Source of the DNA: DVEG01 sp964405435
GTDB lineage: Bacteria; Cyanobacteriota; Cyanobacteriia; Cyanobacteriales; Oscillatoriaceae
Assembly: GCA_964405435.1 (NCBI GenBank)
Contig: CAYOOD010000007.1
Coordinates: 56,934-120,933 of the forward strand
Length of the DNA: 64,000 bases
Reading direction: 5' to 3'
The translations under genes were made by a program, and so were the position numbers. Shown in pieces: positions 1 through 9,461 of the stretch (positions are counted from its first letter, which is position 1; every line of letters starts with the position of its first letter). The notes under the pieces are model-generated. The model searched no databases. It saw nothing but the letters and a program-made list of their open reading frames with translations, and was not told the origin of the DNA.

Positions 1-3000
1 CCCCGACTCCGTTCTTCAACCTCGGTTTTATTGTCAGCGTCAGCGCTTACCTGGAAAAACTAAAAGTCGAATTCCCCAGCATTGACTTTGGCAACCTCAG
101 CGCAATTACACCGGAGCAACTCCAGCAAATCAAAACTTTCGTCGTAACGGCGAAATTCAATCCGGCTCCGTTTGTTGACATCAATGATATCAGCGTCAAA
201 CTTCAGGATGCTGGTATTAAGGCCAAACTGATCGCAACCGGAAAATACACCGAAGCCCAGATCGCCGCTCTCAGCGGAGAAGCTGCCGCAGCGGCGCTGC
301 TAGAAGTCGGCGAAAGTCCCAGTAAGTTCGTCAGCTTTGAGTTCATCCAGAAGAAAGCGGAATTAGCGGAGTTGGTCGCTAAATTCACGATTGATGGAAA
401 AATTGACTTCAAGGCACTTTTCGAGTACGTCACGGTTGGCGAAGGTGCAGCAGAAGAATTGGAGCTATCTCCCTTCTTCAGCCCGATCGCTTTCAAATCG
501 AAGTACTTGAAAGAATTGTCCGAGTACGTCGTCGAAAAATTCGGCACCAGCGAAGAAAAAATCCAAGATGCCGCAACTTTTACGAACGAGCAAATCCTTT
601 CGTTTGCCAAGCTCGAAGCGGCGGTTGACATCAATGTCGAGTACGGCCTGTACAAATACTCGATTCAAATTGCCAAATTCTACAAGGTAGAACTCGGCAT
701 CACTGACGCCGAGCTGGAAACTCCCGACAGCGCGGCTATTACGGTCAAAATCAAAGAGGCGATCGCCTCGGGCAAGCTGGACATCAAACAAGTCGAATCT
801 TACCTGCTGCTGAAAGCATCAGACGAAGAATTCAGCCTGTCTGAAATTAACTACAAGGGTCTGATCGAAGACGAAGCGATCAAAGTCCAATTGAAGCTGC
901 ACTTCTTCGGCAGCGAAACCGTTGACGACGCCGAACTGGAAAAAATCGGCGAAGTAAAAATCAAGGAATTCCTCAAAGAAGAAGCCTTTAATCTCAAACT
1001 CGACTTCACGAAATTTGTCGATGTCAAGTTCTATAAGGAAACCTTCAAGGTCCACCTGAAGAATGCCTTTGGCTTGGCCGACGATGCAGCCGTCGAAACC
1101 CTGGATGTCAAGAAGATCGCCCGCTTCGTGTTGGACGACGAGTGTTCCTACGTTGACACTGACTACTATGTCAAGAAATACGGGATGGAACAGGCTGAAG
1201 GTGGCAAACTCGTCAAGGATCTCGACGATGAAGAGCTGAAGTTCCACATCTTCGGCAAGGGATGGAAAGCAGATGGCAAGTTGTCGGCGTTCAAGATTAA
1301 GGAATATGGCGCTGCCAACCAAGCGGCTTTGTTAGAAGCTTACGGCGTCACCACCCTCGACGACCTGAGCGAAGGGCAGATCGTCGCCTTTATGAAGGGC
1401 GAAGGCTTGAAGAAAGGACTGAAGCTGGATACCTTCCTCGACGAAACCGCGATCGCCGATTTGAAGACCACCTACCAAGCCGAAATCGCCAGCTACTTTG
1501 GCATAGATGTAACGGCGGTTGCCACCCTCAGCGCCAATCTGGTGTTTGACTTCAAGTATGGCGGATTCTCCAAAGTCGCAGATTTGGATTACGTCCGCTT
1601 CATTGCCACGGAAGAAAATCTCACCACGGCGGCGGGAGTTGCGGTTGCCACCTTGAGCGAGATCGACCTGCTCAAATACATCTACGAAGAGTTCTCGGTA
1701 CAAGCAGATTTCGTCAAGAAGCTCTCGGCGATCGACGTGGAAGGGTTCCTCGCAGTCGAAGCCAATGTCACGGCACTGAAGGCATTCTTTGGGGTCGAAG
1801 ATGTAGAAGAGATCGAGACGGAAAAAGTCCGCGAGTTTATCTGCGGCGAAGCGGTAGAACAAGGTCTGGATGTCAAGAGCTTTATCGATCTCAAGTACGT
1901 CAGCGAAACCTACTCTGTCGCGATCGCCAGCGACGAGCAAGTGCTCTCGAAGTGGCTGGGTAGCGAAACCGCAGACATCGATGTTGCCTACGTTCGCTAT
2001 CAAATCCAAGGTTGGATTGCCGACGGCACTCTGACGCTGCAACAACTGATTGACAGCAAACTCGTTGAAGCCGACACCACCGACATCGCAAAACTCAGCG
2101 ATGAGAAACTCGTCGAACTCAGCGTTAGCGAAGAGTTCAAGACGCTCTTGGGCACTCAAACCCTCAACTTGTCGGGGGATGGGGATGCCACCTACCTGCG
2201 TGCTACTTTTGCTGCAGCGATCGCCAGCGAACTCGGTGTAGATGTAGCTGCCGTTGCCGACGCCGCGCAAGTAACCGACGCGCAAATTACCGAGCTGTTT
2301 GCTGACGCACTCGCGGATCTCGACGTTGCATTCGTTCGCTATCAAGTCGCAGCCTTAGTCAAAGCTGAAACGGTGACGGTGGAACAAGTGAATGGCTTCT
2401 TGGGCACCACCATCACAGACATTGCAGAACTCACCGACGCGCAACTGATCGACTTGACGTTCAACGCTGAGTTCAAGACGGCTCTGGGCGAAACCAATGC
2501 CATCAAACTGTCGGCTTTCGATTACGAAGGCTACGCAACCGCCAACGCCGAAGCCATCCAGACAGCGCTGGGCGTTACGGATATTACCACCCTAACCAAC
2601 GCTCAGATCGAAGAGTTTGCCTTCGGCGCAGGATTGGAACAAGGCATCTCCTTGGAAGGCTTGGTGAATGTCGAATACATCAGCCAAGTCTACTCGGGCG
2701 CGATCGCCTCGTGGCTGCAACTTGACGCCAACAGCCAGATCGCTCTCGACTGGTTTATCAAAGAATCCCCCCAGATCGACGTGAAATTCGTCGGCTATGA
2801 AATCGACAAGTGGATTGAGGAAGGCAAACTCACCGTAGAAGAAGTCGCTGGTTTCTTTGAAGGTGTCGATGTTGCGACCTTCGACATTACCAAGCTCAGC
2901 GAAAAGCAAATCCTCGACTTAGCCTTCAGTGCTGAATTCGAGAGTTTGCTGCAAGAAAAAGGCATCTTAACCGCAGAGGCAGAACTCAAACTCTCGGCGA

Positions 3001-4437
3001 TCGATATTAACGCCTACATCGAGCAAAACGCCGCCAAATTGGCTGAGTTCTACATGGATGATGCCGAAGAAGGCGACGATGACGGCGACGATGACGGCGA
3101 CGATGACGGCACCGAAGAAGGTGACGATGANNNNNNNNNNNNNNNNNNNNNNNNNNNNNNNNNNNNNNNNNNNNNNNNNNNNNNNNNNNNNNNNNNNNNN
3201 NNNNNNNNNNNNNNNNNNNNNNNNNNNNNNCGGCACCGATGACGGCACCGATGACGGCACCGATGACGGCACCGATGACGGCACCGATGACGGCACCACC
3301 TCAACCCCCGATCCTTTAGAAACCGCCAAGAAACTCACCTATCAGCAAGTGATCGACTACATGTTCGATGAAGGCTGGGTGAAAGAAGGCATTGATCCGA
3401 GCCAATTCGTCAAGGTCGATTACCTGCGGGCTGAGTACGCGGCTGAAATTGCCACCCACTTCAGCATTGACATCAATGTCGTGAAGGATGCGGCCCAATT
3501 CAGCGACGCGCTTGTCCTTGACTGGAAGTTCGGCGGCTTGTCTAAGTACATCGACAAAGAATACTTAGAGGAAGAAAAAGGCATCACTGCTGATGCAGAT
3601 TGGAAGGTTCTCAAACTGGCTTACGAGCAAGGTCTGAAAGCAGTTGACGTAGCAGCGATCGACGTTAAGGGCTATTCACTGGAATACCTGAAAGAATTGG
3701 CCCAAGAGTTGAAAGTGCCTTTCGGTCAGCTCAAGAAGCTGGACAAAGAAGAAATCGACGCGATCAAAGAGTTTGCCCTCGATGACGCAAAAGGATTGAA
3801 GCTGGCTGTAGATACTGGCAAGCTAGAGTCCTTCTTCAAAGTCGATTACTTCCGCACTAAAGAAGCTGCCGAAATTGCCTTCAACTTTAATTCTGAGAAC
3901 GCTTACACTGCTAAAGCGACTCAAGAGTATATCGCCGGCGAAGCCGACCAAGAAGGCTTGGATGCCTCGGCAGTGGTTGACAAAGAGTGGTACAAAACGC
4001 AGTATGCTGCGGATCTGGAAGCTAACAAAGCAACCATTGACATTGATGCAAGCGGCACGATTGAGGATGGCGAGCTGGTCGATTACATCACGGGGGCTGG
4101 CTTAGAAAAAGGCAACAACCCGTCGAAGGCCATTGATTTCGCGACTTATCGCGCTGAAGGTTCTGCATCAGCTCAAGACCTCCTCACTGCCTACGGTGCT
4201 GCCAGTCTCGATGAAATCAGTTACGCTGAGACGCTGGATCACATGTTGACAGTGGGTGTAGAAAAAGGCTATGTGCTGTCCTCCAGTCTGGTTGACTTGC
4301 AGACGTATAAAGCTGAATACGGCGCAGAAATTGTCAAACAATTTAACGTGGCGGATGTTGCCAGTTTGACAAATGAGCAGGTCTTCCAATTCCAGGTGAC
4401 TGTGGGTGTCGAAATCGGCATTAACGCCTACATCTAG
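1..4437 (+). CDS. Giant acidic repeat protein, 5'-truncated and split by an assembly gap
   Basis: The reading frame is open from the left edge (first full codon at base 3), so the start lies outside the window. It runs to 3130, meets 100 Ns, and resumes in another frame from 3232 to a TAG at 4435-4437. The Gly-Asp-rich coding on both sides and the same repeat style after the gap show one gene; the frame change only means the true gap length is a multiple of three. The product is strongly acidic and built of degenerate repeats of about 45-60 residues, with a core like F-V-D-x-x-Y-x-x-x-Y followed by an FG(I/V)D turn and an 'I-x-x-F...G...G' segment. This skeleton resembles the NYY...NPDV repeats of the protein at 15827-16501, a repeat common in large cyanobacterial surface or secreted proteins. 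No enzyme motif is seen and almost no cysteine is present. A surface or secreted structural role is inferred. Two hairpins follow the stop. Confidence 0.8.
3072..3296 (+). repeat. 12-bp coding tandem repeat (GDDD then GTDD) flanking the gap
   Basis: Left of the gap the unit is ggcgacgatgac (Gly-Asp-Asp-Asp); right of it five units of ggcaccgatgac (Gly-Thr-Asp-Asp) are visible. The array encodes an acidic, flexible linker between the long N-terminal part and the ~375-residue C-terminal part of the giant protein. Short, nearly identical units of this kind collapse in short-read assemblies, which explains why the Ns are here. The Asp-rich linker could bind calcium, but no canonical calcium-loop motif is seen. 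Confidence 0.85.
3131..3230. other. Assembly gap of 100 N, size probably arbitrary
   Basis: Exactly 100 Ns sit inside the 12-bp repeat. A round value is the usual placeholder for an unknown distance. Joining the two flanking frames requires a true length divisible by three, which 100 is not. The number of missing repeat units cannot be judged. Confidence 0.97.
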
Positions 4438-4456
4438 AAGGTTGAATCGGCCTAGG

Positions 4457-4497
4457 GTAAAAGGTAAAAATAACACTTGTTGATTTTTACCTTTTAC
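4457..4497 (+). terminator. Hairpin after the giant repeat gene
   Basis: A perfect 15-bp inverted repeat (4457-4471 with 4483-4497, 11-nt loop) built from gtaaaaggtaaaaat. It begins 20 bases after the stop codon. It is AT-rich and symmetric, so it may work on either strand. It has no T-run of its own. Confidence 0.5.
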
Positions 4498-4567
4498 TTT
4501 GGCGGCAGCCTTTCCAGAGGGGATGGAACGAGACGAAACTCGTTTTGTAGAGATTGTTGACAAGACC

Positions 4568-4617
4568 AGCCACCCCGTTTTGGCCAAATATGGCTAGCGG
4601 GGTGGCTGCTTTTTTTT
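4568..4617 (+). terminator. Strong intrinsic terminator
   Basis: A perfect 10-bp stem, agccaccccg (4568-4577) with cggggtggct (4598-4607). The 20-nt loop contains a small inner gcc/ggc hairpin, and a run of eight Ts follows at 4610-4617. This is a textbook rho-independent terminator for the giant repeat gene. Confidence 0.85.
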
Positions 4618-4954
4618 GGCGTTATCTGGCAGGTCAAACATGCAGGCGATCGCTCTTCTGTAAAATTCCAGGCACCGAACAGAGCGAATCGCGGAGCGCG
4701 AATCGCTCTCGCTGGCGTGAAAGCTGTCGCTTTCGATCGCGCTTCACGCGAAACACGCTGGCTGCACGCGCTGTCAATAATCGATACCTCCCCAGGGAAG
4801 AGAGCGATCGCCTATTTTATTCTCATTGAGAATTTTAGAATTCATTCAATCTTTACATAAAAATGTCATCCAAACCAGATATGAGAAGTTAGCATGGGAA
4901 GGACAGCGACCTAGAAAATCTCAGAAAAAACCTCCGCTGAAGACTGTAAAACCT
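4618..4954. other. Intergenic region upstream of the kinase-GUN4 gene
   Basis: No gene is supported here. The stretch contains several HIP1 octamers and a GC-rich, partly self-complementary block around 4680-4770. It should hold the kinase promoter, but no clear promoter boxes can be picked out. The frame is open upstream to a TTG at 4826, so the kinase could begin inside this region. Confidence 0.5.
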
Positions 4955-6289
4955 ATGGTGGCATGGGAACCAGGCATCGAATTGCAAGAAGGGAAATACG
5001 TCATCGAAAAAAAGCTAGGAGAAGGGGGATTTGGCATCACCTATCTGGCTCGGCACGAGACGGGCAATCTGGCTGTTATCAAAACCCTGAATGAAAAGGT
5101 GCGGAAGCGGCGAGACTTTGCAAAATGCCAGCAAGATTTCCTGAATGAGGCGCTCCGTCTGGCCAAATGCACTCACCGCTACATCGTGCGGATAGACGAG
5201 CTAATTCAGGAGGGGTCGTCGTGGTGCATGGTGATGGAGTACATTGAGGGAATAGACCTGGCGAATCTGGTAGAAAATGAAGGGGTTTTGCCGGAGTCGG
5301 AAGCGCTGCGCTACATGCAGCAGATCGGGGAGGCAGTGAGTGCAGTTCACGAGCGGGGATTTTTACACCGGGACATCAAACCGCTGAATGTCCTAGTGCG
5401 GACAGATCGGTCGGAAGCGGTACTGATTGATTTTGGTCTGGCGCGGGAGTTTACGCAGAATTTGACTCAGGTTCACACGGAATTATTCTCAAATGGATTT
5501 GCACCGATCGAACAGTACGACCGCCGATCGCTGCGGGGTGCTTATACAGATGTTTACGGGTTAGCAGCGACGCTTTATGCGGGTTTAACGGGCAAAGCCC
5601 CTGAATCGGCACCCAGCAGAGATCGCAGCCTAGCCCGATATAAAACTGACCCTTTGGTGCCGCCAAAACAACTCAATCCGCAAATGAGCGATCGCGCCAA
5701 CGAAGCCATCCTCTACGGACTGGCATTAGAGCCGGAAGATCGCCCGCAATCCGTGCGAGAGTGGTTGCAATTGCTGGATATCAGCCCAGCTTGTCCGATC
5801 GCCCCCCCCGTACCGGCGTCGGGTTTGACGACGGCATCCGCCGCGCCGCCGCAGAGGAGCTGGAGTTCGGCAGTGGGGATGGACTACAGCCAACTGCGCG
5901 ACTTGCTCGCAGGGGGATTCTGGCAACAAGCAGATCGGGAAACGGCTTCTGTGATGCTGCAAGTCTGCGGTCGAGAAAAACAAGGCAAGCTCAGTCTAGA
6001 AGATATCGAAAATTTTCCCTGCCGGGATTTGCGGGCGATCGATCGCTTGTGGGTGCAATACAGCAGCGGACGCTTCGGATTTAGCGTGCAGATTCGCATC
6101 TGGGAGAGCGTGGCGGAAAATTACGACGAATTTGGCGATCGCGTCGGGTGGCGTCGCGACGGCGCGTGGTTGCCCTATCCCGACCTGACTTTCAACCCAA
6201 CTGCCGTGGAAGGACACTTGCCCTCTTGGGGGCGTCGGGGGCGTTTGTGGGCTCTGCTAGCCAGCAGAATTAAACAGTGCAGCCTGTAA
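4955..6289 (+). CDS. Serine/threonine protein kinase with C-terminal GUN4 domain
   Basis: A Hanks-type kinase (about residues 15-275) with glycine loop LGEGGFG, ATP-binding lysine in AVIK, catalytic HRDIKPLNV and DFGLAR. A Pro/Ala linker leads to a GUN4 domain (about 308-435) recognisable by the DYSQLRDLL start and by RAIDRLWVQYSSGRFGFSVQ. GUN4 is known to bind protoporphyrin IX and Mg-protoporphyrin and to stimulate Mg-chelatase; here it could be a sensor fused to the kinase (inference). No membrane segment is seen. ATG 4955 is preferred because family members start with a short WxxG-type stretch just before the kinase fold; a TTG at 4826 would add 43 basic residues. bciB, a chlorophyll-pathway gene, follows 135 bp downstream on the same strand. 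A second kinase-GUN4 lies at 36408-37892. Confidence 0.9.
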   Translation: MVAWEPGIELQEGKYVIEKKLGEGGFGITYLARHETGNLAVIKTLNEKVRKRRDFAKCQQDFLNEALRLAKCTHRYIVRIDELIQEGSSWCMVMEYIEGIDLANLVENEGVLPESEALRYMQQIGEAVSAVHERGFLHRDIKPLNVLVRTDRSEAVLIDFGLAREFTQNLTQVHTELFSNGFAPIEQYDRRSLRGAYTDVYGLAATLYAGLTGKAPESAPSRDRSLARYKTDPLVPPKQLNPQMSDRANEAILYGLALEPEDRPQSVREWLQLLDISPACPIAPPVPASGLTTASAAPPQRSWSSAVGMDYSQLRDLLAGGFWQQADRETASVMLQVCGREKQGKLSLEDIENFPCRDLRAIDRLWVQYSSGRFGFSVQIRIWESVAENYDEFGDRVGWRRDGAWLPYPDLTFNPTAVEGHLPSWGRRGRLWALLASRIKQCSL

Positions 6290-6424
6290 ATCTCTAGCAA
6301 CTGCGATCGAAAGCGCCGCGCGATTTCCCCGACGTACAGGCTCCGCCGAGACTTTCTCTCAAAAAGGGGGCGCATCTGAGCTATCCTGATCGCACAGTTA
6401 AACTCAAGCGAACAAACTGCCCAG

Positions 6425-7624
6425 ATGATCGCCCCGGTACGTCCCCATCAAAAAGCCAAAGCCCTCAAACCCACCAGCCGCCGTCCTGCCAAGGAACTTT
6501 GCAGCGAATGCGGGCTGTGCGATACCTATTACGTCCATTATGTCAAGGAAGCTTGCGCCTTTATCAATCAGCAGGTTGCCGATCTGGAACAAGCGACGCA
6601 CGGACGCAGCCGCAATCTGGACAATCCCGACGATTGGTATTTTGGCGTCCATCAGGACATGATGGCGGCGCGCAAGCAACAGCCCATCCCCGGCGCGCAG
6701 TGGACGGGAATCGTCAGTACCATCGCCTGCGAAATGCTCGATCGCGGCTTAGTCGAAGGGGTGGTCTGCGTGCAAAACACCAAAGAAGACCGCTTTCAGC
6801 CGCAACCTGTCATCGCCCGCACTAAAGAGGAGGTTCTGGCAGCTAAAGTCAACAAGCCTACCTTATCGCCCAACCTCTCGGTATTGGAGCAAGTAGAACG
6901 CTCCGGGATGAAGCGCCTGTTGGTAATTGGCGTCGGCTGCCAAATCCAGGCACTGCGGGCGGTGCAGTCTGAGCTGGGCTTGGAAAAACTTTACGTTTTG
7001 GGCACTCCCTGCGTGGATAACGTCAGCCGCGCAGGCTTGCAAAAATTTTTGGAAACCACCAGCCGTTCCCCGGAAACGGTAGTGCACTACGAGTTCATGC
7101 AGGATTTTCAAGTCCACTTCAAGCACGAAGACGGCTCTGAGGAGAAGGTGCCCTTTTTTGGCCTCAATACCAAAGCCCTCAAAGACGTGTTTGCTCCTTC
7201 CTGTCTGAGCTGTTTCGATTACGTTAATTCTCTGGCTGATTTGGTAGTCGGCTATATGGGCGCGCCGTTTGGCTGGCAGTGGCTTGTGGTTCGCAATCAA
7301 ACCGGTCAGGAAATGCTCGATTTGGTGCGGGAGCAGTTGGACGTTCAACCGGTCATGTCAAAAGGCGATCGCCGCGCTGCAGTTCAGCAGAGCATCCCCG
7401 CCTACGAAAAAGGCGTGACGCTGCCCATGTGGGCGGCCAAACTGATGGGCTTCGCGATCGAAAAAATCGGCCCGAAGGGTCTAGAGTACGCTCGCTTTTC
7501 CATCGACTCCCACTTCACCCGCAATTATTTATATGTAAAACGACATCATCCAGAAAAGTTAGAAGCCCACGTTCCAGAATATGCCAAGCGGATTGTAGCA
7601 CAGTATAAACTGCCAGATTCCTAA
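6425..7624 (+). CDS. bciB: Ferredoxin-dependent 3,8-divinyl (proto)chlorophyllide reductase, BciB type
   Basis: A 399-residue protein of the coenzyme F420 hydrogenase/dehydrogenase beta-subunit family. In cyanobacteria such as Synechocystis (slr1923) the member of this size reduces the C8 vinyl group of divinyl chlorophyll precursors with ferredoxin, FAD and iron-sulfur clusters. An N-terminal cysteine cluster CSECGLC (C26, C29, C32) and further cysteines in GVGCQ, GTPC and SCLSCFDY fit cluster ligands. 7-hydroxymethyl-chlorophyll a reductase is a close relative and cannot be fully excluded, but cyanobacteria mainly use the BciB role. The kinase-GUN4 gene precedes it on the same strand; no terminator separates them, so co-transcription is possible. 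Confidence 0.88.
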   Translation: MIAPVRPHQKAKALKPTSRRPAKELCSECGLCDTYYVHYVKEACAFINQQVADLEQATHGRSRNLDNPDDWYFGVHQDMMAARKQQPIPGAQWTGIVSTIACEMLDRGLVEGVVCVQNTKEDRFQPQPVIARTKEEVLAAKVNKPTLSPNLSVLEQVERSGMKRLLVIGVGCQIQALRAVQSELGLEKLYVLGTPCVDNVSRAGLQKFLETTSRSPETVVHYEFMQDFQVHFKHEDGSEEKVPFFGLNTKALKDVFAPSCLSCFDYVNSLADLVVGYMGAPFGWQWLVVRNQTGQEMLDLVREQLDVQPVMSKGDRRAAVQQSIPAYEKGVTLPMWAAKLMGFAIEKIGPKGLEYARFSIDSHFTRNYLYVKRHHPEKLEAHVPEYAKRIVAQYKLPDS

Positions 7625-7679
7625 AACAACAGAAAAATGCGAGGATGAATCACGACTCGTGAAGGGAACCGGGAAAAGG

Positions 7680-7722
7680 GAGAAGGGAAAAGGGAAAAAA
7701 CAGCCCCCACTTCTCCCTTCTC
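7680..7722 (+). terminator. Possible terminator hairpin after bciB
   Basis: Purine-rich gagaagggaaaag (7680-7692) pairs with cttctcccttctc (7710-7722) with one mismatch over 13 bp. AT-rich sequence but no strict T-run follows. It lies about 55 bp after the bciB stop. Confidence 0.4.
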
Positions 7723-7822
7723 ACTTATAAAAATTTTAAGAAAACACTTGACGCATTGCTTTTTAAAGCTTGCGGGCGATCGCGGGGAGTTCGTTAATTT
7801 GCCTATTGCCCATTAACCTACA

Positions 7823-8272
7823 ATGAAACAGCAGCAACACTTGCCGGCGATCGGGTGGCGGGAGTGGCTCTCCCTACCCGATCTGGGAATTGCGGAAGTC
7901 AAGGTAAAAATAGACACGGGTGCCCGTTCGTCGGCGCTGCACGCCTTTGATATCGAACCCTTCCGCCGCAACGGCAAACGAATGGTGCGCTTTCAGGTGC
8001 ATCCCTACCAGAGGGATGCGAACAAAACGGTACTCTCAGAAGCGGAGGTGATCGACGAACGCAGCGTTCGCAATTCGGGCGGAAAGGAAGAATTGCGACC
8101 GGTAATTTTTACCTCTATAGAACTCCGGGGGGAGCGGTGGCCTATTGAACTGACTTTGACCAATCGAGATTTAATGCGATTCCGAATGTTGCTGGGGCGA
8201 GAAGCCGTGCGGGGACGTTTTTTAGTCGATGCGGGTCGCTCGTATTTGTGCAGTCAGAAGCGGGTTCGCTGA
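7823..8272 (+). CDS. RimK-associated ATP-dependent zinc protease family protein (RimB-like)
   Basis: 149 residues. The fold is retropepsin-like (Zn_protease/RimB family), marked by KIDTGARSSALHA near residues 30-42, with the aspartate of DTGA as the expected catalytic residue, and by MLLGREAV near the C-terminus. The family usually sits next to rimK and is thought to trim or regulate poly-glutamate tails made by RimK. Here rimK follows 26 bp downstream on the same strand, which supports an operon. The family name 'ATP-dependent zinc protease' is historical; neither zinc ligands nor an ATPase domain is visible. Confidence 0.88.
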   Translation: MKQQQHLPAIGWREWLSLPDLGIAEVKVKIDTGARSSALHAFDIEPFRRNGKRMVRFQVHPYQRDANKTVLSEAEVIDERSVRNSGGKEELRPVIFTSIELRGERWPIELTLTNRDLMRFRMLLGREAVRGRFLVDAGRSYLCSQKRVR

Positions 8273-8298
8273 TTTTAAAAACATAGAAAAACCAAGAT

Positions 8299-9204
8299 AT
8301 GAAAATCGCCATATTATCCCGATCGGCTACACTTTATTCTACCAAGCGCCTGCAAGCTGCGGGGGAGGAGCGCGGGCACGAGGTGCAGGTGATCGATTAC
8401 CTGCGCTGTTACATGAATATCACCTCGCACAAGCCTTTGGTCATTTATCAGGGGAAACCTCTAGAAACATTTGACGCGATCGTGCCCCGCATCGGGGCAT
8501 CAAAAACTTTCTACGGAACGGCGGTTGTCAGGCAATTTGAAATGATGGGCGTCTTTACGGCCAACAGTTCTCAGGCTATTTCGCGATCGCGCGACAAGCT
8601 GCGCTGTCTCCAGCTTCTGGCAAAAAAAGGAATCGGCTTGCCCGTCACGGGCTTTGCTCACTCGCCCAAAGATATCGAAAATTTAATCGATATTGTCGGA
8701 GGACCTCCCCTCGTCATCAAAGTGCTGGAAGGCACTCAAGGTATTGGCGTGGTTCTGGCAGAAAGCCAGCAAGCCGCTAAGTCGGTTATGGAAGCGTTTC
8801 GCGGCATTGATGCAAATATTTTGGTGCAGGAATTCATCAAGGAAGCGGGCGGCATGGATATTCGCTGTTTGGTGGTGGGTGACAAGGTGGTGGCGTCGAT
8901 GAAGCGGCAAGGAGCCGAGGGAGAATTTCGCTCCAACCTGCACCGGGGCGGAACGTCGGAAAACATCAAGTTGACGCCGGAGGAACGCTCTACAGCAGTC
9001 CGCGCTGCTAAAGCGATGGGGCTGAATGTGGCGGGCGTGGATATCCTCCGATCGAATCACGGTCCCGTGGTGATGGAGGTGAATTCTTCACCCGGACTCA
9101 AAGGCATCGAAACCGCTACTCAGAAGGATGTGGCGGGGAAGATAGTCGAGTTTTTAGAGAAAAATGCCGGTCTGGTGAAAGACGGCGATCGCGGTCAGTA
9201 TTGA
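8299..9204 (+). CDS. rimK: RimK-type ATP-grasp alpha-L-glutamate ligase
   Basis: 301 residues of the RimK family, which ligates glutamate to the C-terminus of ribosomal protein S6 in enterobacteria. The N-terminal domain begins KIAILSRSATLYST. The ATP-grasp core includes PLVIKVLEGTQGIGV, the QEFIKEAGGMDIRC strand and the Mg-binding VVMEVNSSPGLKGIE near the end. The length is typical. It forms a two-gene unit with the RimB-like protease upstream. The acceptor in cyanobacteria is not established; S6 or a small peptide substrate are both possible. Confidence 0.93.
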   Translation: MKIAILSRSATLYSTKRLQAAGEERGHEVQVIDYLRCYMNITSHKPLVIYQGKPLETFDAIVPRIGASKTFYGTAVVRQFEMMGVFTANSSQAISRSRDKLRCLQLLAKKGIGLPVTGFAHSPKDIENLIDIVGGPPLVIKVLEGTQGIGVVLAESQQAAKSVMEAFRGIDANILVQEFIKEAGGMDIRCLVVGDKVVASMKRQGAEGEFRSNLHRGGTSENIKLTPEERSTAVRAAKAMGLNVAGVDILRSNHGPVVMEVNSSPGLKGIETATQKDVAGKIVEFLEKNAGLVKDGDRGQY

Positions 9205-9230
9205 ACTCACCCCCTCTCCCCTACTGCCAG

Positions 9231-9431
9231 CTATGCTTTTACCTTGGCAATCCAATACTTTGCGATTTCTCCTGTCCCGTTCATCCCCTGGCATTCTGAA
9301 AGGGTTTTGAACTCAGATATTCTCTTCACCTCAGTTCCCTCATACTTATTTTTATCAATCTCATCTGATATGAAGTTCAACCCCGTGCCATTGTGGATGA
9401 CCCTCAAGCAACATTGTTTATAGCCCAGCCG
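9231..9431 (-). pseudogene. Possible short gene or gene remnant, minus strand
   Basis: Between rimK and the unknown gene at 9462 the minus strand is open for 66 codons, ending in TAG at 9231-9233, and reads like protein (hydrophilic, ending EIAKYWIAKVKA). The only ATG is 17 codons from the end; TTG codons could start about 48 or 58 residues. It may be the 3' remnant of a lost gene or a small real gene downstream of the 9462-10385 gene. I do not recognise it. Confidence 0.22.
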
Positions 9432-9461
9432 TTAGTGAGGCGTTTTTTAATCAATAAAAAT

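Noticed and set aside
1332..2345. 337-codon minus-strand frame inside the giant gene
   Set aside because: Antisense shadow of a repetitive, codon-biased gene; no protein-like motif.
3058..3242. Apparent frameshift in the giant gene at the N-run, giving two overlapping proteins
   Set aside because: The frame change coincides exactly with a 100-N placeholder, and both sides carry the same type of coding repeat. An unknown gap length explains it better than a mutation.
4680..4770. RNA gene or mobile element end in the self-complementary GC-rich block
   Set aside because: The pairing is imperfect and largely due to HIP1-like gcgatcgc words; no terminal repeats or target duplication are visible.
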